Assembly (NCBI GenBank): GCA_031255415.1
Contig: JAIRSO010000069.1
Location: forward strand, 1 to 57,967
Direction: 5' to 3'
Origin: Oscillospiraceae bacterium
GTDB lineage: Bacteria > Bacillota > Clostridia > Christensenellales > Aristaeellaceae
Length of the DNA stretch: 57,967 nucleotides
Part shown: in pieces, positions 35,030 to 44,400 of the stretch
Layout: each line of letters begins with the position of its first letter
How positions within the stretch are numbered: the stretch's first letter is position 1
Program-made: the position numbers and the translations under genes
The notes under the pieces: model-generated
What the model saw: only the letters and a program-made list of their open reading frames with translations
Told to the model about the DNA's origin: nothing
The model's database searches: none

Positions 35030-36760
35030 ATGAAGGCAGTAAAGAAACGGACGATAGCGTCCGCGCTGATCATCATATACGCGCTGTGCGCTCTGGCGGC
35101 GACGGCGTTTGCCCGCGACGCGCTCGCTCCCGGCGCGGGCATGGTAAGCGTTGACGCGGCTGTTTACGCGGACGAGTCCTGCGCGGGATCCAGCGTCGCC
35201 ATTCTGCCCGGCTTGACCGAGGCGGAGATACTGGAAACATCCCCGGGCGCGGTGCGCGTCGCTTACTATGATCCCGCCACGCTGCTCCGCCAAACGGGAT
35301 GGATCCCGGACGACGGCAGTGTTATCAGTCTGCGCCGGCATCTTACGCCCGGACCGTATTACCAGAATATCCACCCCGACGCGGACGTGTTGAGCGAGCC
35401 TCGCGCCGACGCGGTGCTGCTGGGCAGACTGGCGGCGGACGCGAACGTTGAGATAATCGAGTCCACTTCAGACTGGGTGCGGGTCGTGTTCATAACGCCA
35501 AGCCGCAGGCGCGCTGCGGGATGGGTCGCGCGGCCTTACATCGTGCCCAGACGCGAACCTATCGCTCCCGTTCCTTCATCGATAGAGTCCGATATCGCGG
35601 AGCCCTCGCCTTCTCCGCTCGTTACGTTGATCGCCGTCACCCCGGACTCAATCGCCGCGACTCCAGAGCCTATCCCTATCGACGCGGAGCCAGCCGCGCC
35701 CGCGGTCCCTCATACCGTCACGCTCAACGCGCCCGATCCCGATAAACCCACCCGCATGACCTCGCGCCCCGATAGATACGCTATGTCCTACGGCGATTAC
35801 TATAACGGCGTTACCGGCGAGTATTTAGGCTACGATCCCGCCGGATTCGTAAAGGCGAGGGTGGGCTCGGCGGAAGGATACTGGCCTGTAGAGTACGTAT
35901 GGGTGGACGCGCCGCGCGGGATGATCCCATCCGCGATACCCAGCGCGCAAGTGGCGCAGATGGGCACGCGGCTTAACATGCGTTCGCATCCCAACACGAA
36001 CGCGGAGGTTCTCGCGCAGTATATAACGGATCAGCCGCTGGAGATACTGGCGGTTCGCGACGGATGGATGCAGGTGCGCGTTGACGATCTGATCGGATAC
36101 GTTGCGTCGGCTTACGTGGTCAAGATGGTTAACCGCTATGTGGATCCGAACACCATCCCGGTTAATCCGCCGTTCGACGGCGCTTTCAGCCAGCCGGTCG
36201 ATCGAACCCCGGCTCCCGCGCCAAACTCGACGGCGTTCGCGTCCGTCCCGCCGACCCCGCAGGCCTCGCCCGCACCGGTCTCAGCGCGGCCTCCGGAGCC
36301 TCCCGCACCGCTGCCTCAATACGCGGTAGTGAACCCCGTCGGCGAGGAACGCTTATCACTGCTGGAGCGTCCCGACGGCGCAGCGAGGGTGTTGTGCCAG
36401 TATAATAAAGGCGTGATAGTAACGATAGACGCGGCATACGACGCGGTCTATGTCCGCGTGCATATCGGTTTGACGGACGGATACATGCCTCTGGACTCGC
36501 TGGATACTGAAAACGTGCCGGACGGCGCGCCCGGCGTATACGGCGAGTCGCTGCCCCGCGCGCGGCTGAAACGCGGAGACGACGCGCAGTCCGCAACGTT
36601 ATACGCCGCGCCGTCCGAGTACGCCGATCGATTGGGAACATGCCCGCCCGGACAAACGGCCGTGATTCTGGGCGTTACAAGCGCGTGGAGCCACGTATAT
36701 ACCGGGGGCAGGATAGGGTACGTGCGCACCGCGCGCCTGGATTACGCCGATCCGGAATGA
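35030..36760 (+). CDS. Secreted multi-SH3-domain protein
   Basis: The protein (576 aa from 35030) starts with a signal peptide (KAVKKRT then a hydrophobic stretch ending ATAFA). At least four bacterial SH3-like units can be read: around VLSEPRADAVLLGRLAADAN with WVRVVFITPSRR, TRLNMRSHPNTNAEVLAQYI with GWMQVRVDDLIGYV, RLSLLERPDGAARVLCQYNK, and ATLYAAPSEYADRLGTCPPG with GRIGYVRTARL. Pro/Ala-rich linkers separate them. Such domains bind cell-wall peptides; no catalytic domain is present, so it is a wall-associated protein of unknown task. Start uncertain between ATG 35018 and 35030; neither has a good RBS. Confidence 0.8.
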   Translation: MKAVKKRTIASALIIIYALCALAATAFARDALAPGAGMVSVDAAVYADESCAGSSVAILPGLTEAEILETSPGAVRVAYYDPATLLRQTGWIPDDGSVISLRRHLTPGPYYQNIHPDADVLSEPRADAVLLGRLAADANVEIIESTSDWVRVVFITPSRRRAAGWVARPYIVPRREPIAPVPSSIESDIAEPSPSPLVTLIAVTPDSIAATPEPIPIDAEPAAPAVPHTVTLNAPDPDKPTRMTSRPDRYAMSYGDYYNGVTGEYLGYDPAGFVKARVGSAEGYWPVEYVWVDAPRGMIPSAIPSAQVAQMGTRLNMRSHPNTNAEVLAQYITDQPLEILAVRDGWMQVRVDDLIGYVASAYVVKMVNRYVDPNTIPVNPPFDGAFSQPVDRTPAPAPNSTAFASVPPTPQASPAPVSARPPEPPAPLPQYAVVNPVGEERLSLLERPDGAARVLCQYNKGVIVTIDAAYDAVYVRVHIGLTDGYMPLDSLDTENVPDGAPGVYGESLPRARLKRGDDAQSATLYAAPSEYADRLGTCPPGQTAVILGVTSAWSHVYTGGRIGYVRTARLDYADPE

Positions 36761-36777
36761 CGCGCCGTCATCCGTTG

Positions 36778-38301
36778 TCACCACCCGCCGATTATGTATG
36801 TATCAAGATAGTCCACGAGGAAACCCTCCCAGTCGGATCCGCCCGCGCGCTTGAGCGCGTCCATGAACGCCGCGCGGTTCGCGACTCCAAACTTTTCTTC
36901 CTTCACATATAACGCCAGCGCCTCGTTGAGTTTCCCGTCCCCCATCGCTTCGCTAAGACCCAGCATCATCGACGCGCCGCGCTCATACACGATCGTTCGA
37001 TACTCGCCCCAGTTCGCGAACAGCTCTACGGGGCTGCCTATCGTCACGCCGCGCGGGATCGTGATCCGCATCGACGGCTCTATCTCCGTTTCGACATAAT
37101 CGTTATACGCCGCGTCGCCCTTCTCGATTTTGATATACTGCGCGACGGCGTACACGCACAGCGCCTCGTCCAGCCAAGGCTCGCGCAGCTCGTCGTTTCC
37201 TACCGCCGCGTGGAACCACTGGTGCGCCGTCTCGTGCGCGACGGCGCGCATCCTCGCGGCGGAGTCGCCCGCGACCGCCGCGGATATGATGCTCAGCGCG
37301 CTGGACTCCATGCCGCCGAACGGTATGTCCGCGACCGCGATATCATATGAAGGCCAAGGATACTCGCCGAACATCCCGCCGAACGCCTTTATCGCGGTCG
37401 AAGCCTCGCGAGCCAGGGCTCGCGCCGCGCCCATAGTCGTCGCGTAAGCGGTGATGGTCGTGCCGCCGGATATCTCCTGCGCGTAAACGTAACGATCGGA
37501 AAGCGTCAGCGTGAATCCCCTTACAGCCAAAGCCTCGTATGTAAGGGGGCTGTCAGCGATTCTCGCGCCGCTGGCGGCTGCGAGCCATCCGTCCGGGAGA
37601 GTCAGTTCCACCCTCCAGTTCGCGCACTCGCTGATAAACGGATCGCCTATAGGATAATAAGGTTCCAGCCGCCAGCCGCCGCCCTCGCGCGCCGCTAGCG
37701 TTGGCAGAGCGTTATGCAGTGCCGCGATACCCCCGCTCATCCCGAACCGATACGCGCATTCGGGTATCAATATGGTGTATGTAAGCGTGACGGATATCGA
37801 TTCGCCAGGTGCGAGAGGGGGTATCTCGACTTTCAGAGCCGTGCCCGCGCCGTCCTCATACGACCATTTCGCAGGCTCCGCGCCTACAAGCGCGCTGACA
37901 ATGGTGATCCCGCCAGGCGAGAATCCTTTCTTATAACATAGCTCAAATAATTCGCTCGACGCGGCGGGGCTGGTCTCCCGCGACGCGAACGCGTTCGCGT
38001 AGGTGCGGAAGTACAGCGCGTCCAGCGCCCATCCCGACGCGTTCGTGTACGTGACGCGCTCCCGCGCGGTGAACGTGCGCCGCTCGGGCTGGAAGGAGGC
38101 GCGCACGTCGTAGGACGCGAGCGCCTCGGCCTCTTGCCTTAATTCCACAGAAGCCAGAGCGGGCAAAGCGGGCGTGGTCAGCGCGGGATCGCGGGTCGCC
38201 AGCCAGATAACGGCGGCGGCGATCAGCGCCAGCAGCGCCAGCCCCAGGTTGCGGATCCGCAGCGGAACGCGGAACCCTCGTTTAATTCGCGCGTTTGACA
38301 T
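36778..38301 (-). CDS. M1-family zinc metallopeptidase, membrane-anchored
   Basis: Aminopeptidase-like gluzincin of 507 aa. An N-terminal helix (~16-35, LGLALLALIAAAVIWLA) anchors it outside. The zinc site is VAHETAHQWFH (HExxH) followed by EPWLDEALCVYAV, supplying the third ligand; FGGMESSAL corresponds to the GxMEN substrate motif, here with Ser instead of Asn. Residues 55-260 form the beta-sandwich common in M1 proteins. I chose the ATG at 38301, preceded by GGAGG at five-base spacing, over a frame open to 38436. It is convergent with the SH3 gene and divergent from the glucan synthase gene. Confidence 0.88.
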   Translation of the reverse strand: MSNARIKRGFRVPLRIRNLGLALLALIAAAVIWLATRDPALTTPALPALASVELRQEAEALASYDVRASFQPERRTFTARERVTYTNASGWALDALYFRTYANAFASRETSPAASSELFELCYKKGFSPGGITIVSALVGAEPAKWSYEDGAGTALKVEIPPLAPGESISVTLTYTILIPECAYRFGMSGGIAALHNALPTLAAREGGGWRLEPYYPIGDPFISECANWRVELTLPDGWLAAASGARIADSPLTYEALAVRGFTLTLSDRYVYAQEISGGTTITAYATTMGAARALAREASTAIKAFGGMFGEYPWPSYDIAVADIPFGGMESSALSIISAAVAGDSAARMRAVAHETAHQWFHAAVGNDELREPWLDEALCVYAVAQYIKIEKGDAAYNDYVETEIEPSMRITIPRGVTIGSPVELFANWGEYRTIVYERGASMMLGLSEAMGDGKLNEALALYVKEEKFGVANRAAFMDALKRAGGSDWEGFLVDYLDTYIIGGW

Positions 38302-38463
38302 AATAACCTCCATGACGCTTACGTGCATATCGTTTCCCGCGCGCGCGCAAACTACGCTGGCGGAACTATTGGATTTGATTGCCGGGATACGCGGATCAAC
38401 GTCTGACGATCCAACGATCGCGTAAGATAAACCCATCCGCGTCCGGCGATATAAAATGGAGAA

Positions 38464-41400
38464 ATGTGCATGGAACTGACAGTCCTGGCGCTGCTGGCTA
38501 TCCTGTTTGCCGCGACCGCGATGCTAAGGCGCGCTGGCGGGCGCGGCTCGTATGTCCCGCGCGAGGCCGCGCTGTCCGACGAGGCGCTGGCGGCGCATAT
38601 CCGCGCCCAGGCCGCGTCGTTGACCGTTGACGGACGCGCGGCGCAGGAGCCTAACGCCAGCGCCGCCGCCGAACTGCGCGCGGCGTACAGCGCGTGCGCG
38701 GCTATGGCTGGGGCTGTGACGCTCACTCCGGCCTCGCAATGGCTGTGCGACAACGCGCGGTTGTTGGAAGAGGCTGCCGTATCCATGGACGAATCGCTCC
38801 GCCAAAGCCCTTCTCTGCCGGCGCGCGGCGGCGTGCCGCGCGTGACGGTTATCGCGTGCGAGTTGATCGCGCATACGGACGCGAGCGTTGATCTGGATAA
38901 GATAGTTATGGCGGCGAGAGCGTTTGAACAGGCGCAGCAGCTGACCGAGGACGAGTTATGGGCCTTGCCGCTGGCTATACGGCGCGAGCTGGCGCTGCTT
39001 GCGGCGGACATTGCGCGCGGGTGCGTGCTGACCGAGCGCGCGCGGCTCAACGCGAGACGGCACGCGGACACGCTGACGAGCCAGCCGCCGGAGCGTCCCG
39101 GACGCGCTTTCGTTCGAGCGGCGCGGGACTCCGCGTTTCTAGAGCAATTGATGACCGACCTGCTGGAGCGCGAGGACGGCGCGGGGCTGGCGTGGATAGA
39201 CGCGTTCCTGACCAGGCGCGGCGATAGCGCCGAGCGGGTCATCAAGAACGAGCACATCCGACAGACGCGGGTGCGCGACTGGATGGGCAACGCGGTTACA
39301 TCCCTGCGCGCGCTGAACGCCATAAGCTGGGACGAGGCGCAGGAGTCGCTCTCCGCCGTGCACGGCGTATTAAGCCAGGATCCCGCGAAGATATACCGCA
39401 GGATGGATTGGTCGTCGAGGTGTATGTATCGCGCCAGGGTGGCTAAACTGGCGCGGCTGGCGCGCACGAGCGAGTTGGCGGTGGCGCGGCGCGCGCTGTC
39501 TCTGGCGGGAGAGGGATTCAAGGACGCGGTATCCAATCCCGGGGAGGCTCCCGTCGATTCCCCCGAATTGATAACCGGGCACGTGGGTTATTACCTGATA
39601 GACGACGGTCAGCCTAGGTTATGGAAGATGCTGGGAGGCGCGCCTGTCCGCGCGCGTGCCGGAGGGTTCCTGCGCGCGCGCGCGGCCGGGCTGTCTATCG
39701 GCGCGATTATGCTGGCGGACGCGGCGCTTGCCGCGCTGTGCCTGCGTATGGGCGCGCCGTGGCAGGCTGTGATTCTCGCCGTGCCGATGCTGGGCGAGGC
39801 CAGTCGGACTCTGGTTCATCAAGCCATACTTAGGTTCGCGCCGCCGCGAGTCCTGCCCCGCGTCGCTCCCGAGCACTTGGGAGACAGGCGCACGCTGGTT
39901 GTGGTTCCGACGCTGTTATCCAATCGTCAGCAGGCGCTGGATATGGCGCGCCACTTATCGGTTCTGCGTTTCGCGAACCCGCAGGAGGGTATCGACTACA
40001 TGCTGTTAGCCGACTTCCCGGACGCGGATTCCGCCGAAACAGCCGACGACGCGGGCATAGCCGCAGCCGCAGGCGAGGCTATCGGCGCGTTGAATCAGGT
40101 ATGGGGTAGCGGTTATCTATACATCCATCGCAAACGCGAGTGGGACGCGGGCATGCGCCGTTTCATGGGACCGGATCGCAAGCGCGGCGCGCTCGAGTCG
40201 CTCAACGCTTGGATCGTGGACGGAGCGGATCCCGGCGTAGTTGATTCTCTGTACGCGTATAACGTATATCCAGCCGAACTGCACAACCGTTACCGCGCGG
40301 TAGTCACGCTGGACGCGGATACCCAGCTCCCGCCCGACAGCGCGCTGACGTTCACGGGCACGCTGGCGCATCCTCTTAACAGAGCCATGCCTCGCGGCCT
40401 GCCCGGCGTGTCGAGGAAGCCGCGCGGGTTCTCGATCCTGCAGCCGCGCATGGAGGTTGCGGCGAGCACGGTTCGCACGCGCATAGGCCGACTGTACGGC
40501 GGCGACGGCGGCGTTGATCTATACGTCACGGCGGCGAACGAGTTTTATCAGAATCTGGCGGGGGCTGGCAGTTTCGCCGGGAAAGGCGCGTATGATCCGT
40601 TCTCGTTCCATCGCGCGGTGAAGGGGCGCGTGCGGCGCGGAACCATACTGAGCCACGATCTGCTGGAGGGCGAGTTATCGCGCTCCGCGCTGATGTGCGA
40701 TACCCCGCTGTACGATAGCCAGCCGGGGACGGTATCGTCCTGGTTGAAGCGCGCGCATCGATGGACTCGCGGCGACTGGCAGCTTCTGCCGTGGCTCATG
40801 CCCCGCGTAAGAGGCGAGGACGGGGTATTCCGCAACCCGCTGGGCTTGTTGAGCAGGTTCAAGATATACGATAATCTGCGCCGCAGTCTGCTGCCGCCGC
40901 TGGAGCTGGCGCTGTGGATAGCGGGGTTCGCGTTGGGATCGTGGCCGATACTGCTGATAGCCGCTCTGCCGGGCAGGCTTGGCTGGCTGATACGCCCCAG
41001 CGTCAAGGCGCTTGCCGCGATGGGCGCGCGGCTGGCGGCTCTGCCGCTTGAGGCCGCGTCGCAGATGGACGCGGCGCTGCGCACGATCTGGAGGGTGTGC
41101 GTCTCGCGAAAGAACATGCTGGAGTGGGTGACTAGCGCGGACGCGGAGAAGGCTTCCGGCAAGGCCGGATTCAGCGTTAAGCGGTATTGGCCTTTCGTAA
41201 CGGCCGCGTTGGGATGCGTCGCGGGAGCGGCGTGGGCTGTCGCGGCGCGTTATACGGCGGGCGCGCCCGTGCCCGCGTATCTTATCGCGGCGGCGCCGTT
41301 GTCCGCGTTGTGGCTGTCCGCGCCGAAGATAATCGAGGCGCTGGACGAGCGGATCAGTTCCGCGCCGCGGCTGGAGGATCATCAGCGCGGGATGCTGTTG

Positions 41401-44400
41401 GAATTGGCGCGCGAGACGTGGTCTTTCTTTGAGGCCGTGGTAACGGAGCAGTCGCGTTTCCTGCCCCCGGATAACCTGCAGACCGATCCACCGCGAGGAG
41501 CCGCGCCGCGCACTTCGCCCACCAATATAGGCATGTACATGCTCTCGTGCGCAGGAGCTAGGCAGTTGGGGTTCATCGACGCGGCGGGGTTCATGGATCG
41601 GGTGGAGCGCACGCTCGACACGCTCGAGTCGATGGAGACCTGGCGCGGGCATCCGTTCAATTGGTACGATACCCGCACTCTGGAGCCGATGCGCCCGCGA
41701 TACGTCTCGTCGGTGGACAGCGGCAACTACGCCGTGTGCCTGATCGCAGTCGCGCAAGCCGCGCGTCAAGCTATGGCGGAACTGCCAGCGGACGCGCTGA
41801 CCCAGTCCCGACGCTCGCTGCCGCCCAGGCTGGAGTCGCTGGTGGACGGCGTACAATTCCAGGCGCTGTATGATCCCGCAGTGTCGCTGTTCTATATAGG
41901 CGTGGACGCGGAGACGGGCACTCCCGGCGGTTCGCATTACGATCTGCTGGCCTCAGAGGCGAGGATGCTTTCATATCTGGCTGTGATGCGCAGGGAGGCT
42001 CCGCTCAAGCACTGGCGCGCGCTGGGGCGCACGATGACCGATGCGAGGACGGGAGCGGCATTGTTGAGCTGGGCGGGCACCGCGTTTGAATACATGATGC
42101 CGCTGCTGCTTCTGCCGGACGTGCCGATGACGCTGTTGGGGCGGTCGGGTAGGAACGCGCTGCGCGCGCAGATGAAGGCCGCGAACGATATGCCGTGGGG
42201 TATATCGGAGTCGGGATTCTGGGCGTTCGATCCGGAGTTGAATTACCAATACAGGGCGTTCGGCGTGCCGGAATTATCGCTTCGCGGGGGCGCGCTGTCG
42301 CCGGTAGTCGCGCCTTACGCGTCCGCGCTGGCGCTGGCTGTCAATCCGCGAGCCGCCGCTGAGAATATCGCGCGCATGCGCGCTATGGGCTGGTCGGACG
42401 AGTACGGCATGTTCGAGGCCGCCGACTATGACGCCAGCCGCGTGCCCGACGGGCATAAGATGAAGTTAGTATCCAGCCACATGGCTCATCATCAAGGCAT
42501 GATACTGTGCGCGATCGCCAACGCGCTGTCCGACGACGCGCTGGCGAAACTGTTCTCCGCGCTGCCGCAGGCGGAGGCTTACGCGCTGCTGCTGCAGGAG
42601 AAGGTACCCACCCGGCGCATGCTGGCAAGGGCGGTCAAGCCTAGGTATCATATCGCGCCTCAACAGGCGCGCGGCGCGCGGCGGGTGGTCGATCCCGAGT
42701 CGTGGCCTGTAGCGGCGCACCTGATGCACGGCTCCGGCACAACCTGGATGCGGGACGCTCATGGCAACGGTTACATCGCGCATCAAGGCGTGATGCTGAC
42801 GCGATGGCGGCCTGATCCCGCGTTAACGGACAACGGCGCGCGGTTTTACCTGCGCGCGGGCTTGGACGAGGGATTTATAAGTATGGGCGGTTCCGGCGGC
42901 GAGACCGTGTTTGATACGGGTCGGTCGGAGTGGACGACTTGCGTCGGCTCGGTTGACGCGCGCTTGATCATGGGCGTGTCGCCTCTTGACGGCGCGGCGG
43001 TCGCGCTGATTAAACTGCGTAACCATGGCGCGTCGAGGATCGCGGTCGAGGCGGTCAGTTTCGCGGAGGTCGCGCTGTCCGCGCAAGCCGCGGACGTGGC
43101 GCATCCCGCGTTCCGGAATCTCTTTGTCGAAACGGCGAGGCCGGAGCCGCGCCTGCTCACCGCTAAACGCCGTCCGCGCGGAGAGCGCGAGGAAGCCGAA
43201 CGCACGCCTATTCTCGCTCACTTTGTCTGCAGCGACGCGGCTATATCGGTGCGGGCGCAGACGGATCGCGGCGCGTTCCTGGGCAGAGGCCGCTTAATCC
43301 CCGCCGCGCTGGCGGATACTGATCCATCGCCGGACGCGCCGTTCATGAGACCCGCCGGGATGGTGGGCGCGGTGGTCGATCCATGCGTGAGCCTGGGCGC
43401 GAGGCTCTCGCTCGAGCCGGATCAGGAGGCGAGGATCGCGTTCGGGTTCGGCGCGGTATCGCGCGAGGAGGACGCGCCTAGATTAGCCGCGCGTTTCGCG
43501 CATCCGGACGCGGCGGAGCGCGCGCTCCAACTCTCCGCGACTCAAGCCGAAGTGACCGCGCGCCATCTTAATCTAGACGCGGCGCAGCAGAGCGCGGCGC
43601 AGCAGTTAGCGTCATACTTATTGTATAGCGGACAGCCCGCGAACCGGATCGGCGCGCTGCGCCGCAACGAGCGCGGCGTGTCCGGCGTGTGGGAGATGGG
43701 GCTGTCGGGGGATCTCCCGATTGTCACAGTGTCCATAGGCAGACTGTCGGAGACTCCGCTGGTTCGCGCTATGCTCCGCGCGCACGAGTATCTGCGGCGG
43801 CTGGGATTATGGTTCGATCTAGTGTTGATGGCGAAGGACGAGTCCGGTTATAACCAGATAATCCGTGACGCTCTGCGCGAAGCCGTCGCGGCTAGCTCCG
43901 CGCGCGACTTGGTTGGCAAGGCCTCCGGCGCGCATCTGCCGGACGCGGCTGCGATGAGCCCCGCTCTGCTGGATACCCTGCGCGCGGCCTCCGCGTTGAC
44001 GCTGGACGGCTCGGAGGGATCGCTGGCCGCGCAGTTAGCCGCGCTTCGCGTTGATCCGCGCCGGGACTGGATCGCGCCGGCGGCGTCGGTCATCCGCGCT
44101 CGAGGCAGACGCGGGGATTGGCGCAAGACTCGTCCGCCGCGTCCGTCCGACAGGCGATTGATATCCGCGCCGGCAATTGCCTCGCGCGGAGCCAGGGCGG
44201 AGGCTTTGCCTCGCGCGGATTACATTCGCGATTATCCCATCGTGCCGTTGAAGCCTACCGTGCGCCTCGCGTGCGAAACGTCTTACGGCGGGTTCGATCA
44301 AGACGGCGCGTATGTTATCAAACAGGGAGCGGTTCCGCCCGCGCCGTGGAGCAACGTGCTGGCGAATCCTATGTTCGGCACGCTGATCACCGATCAAGGC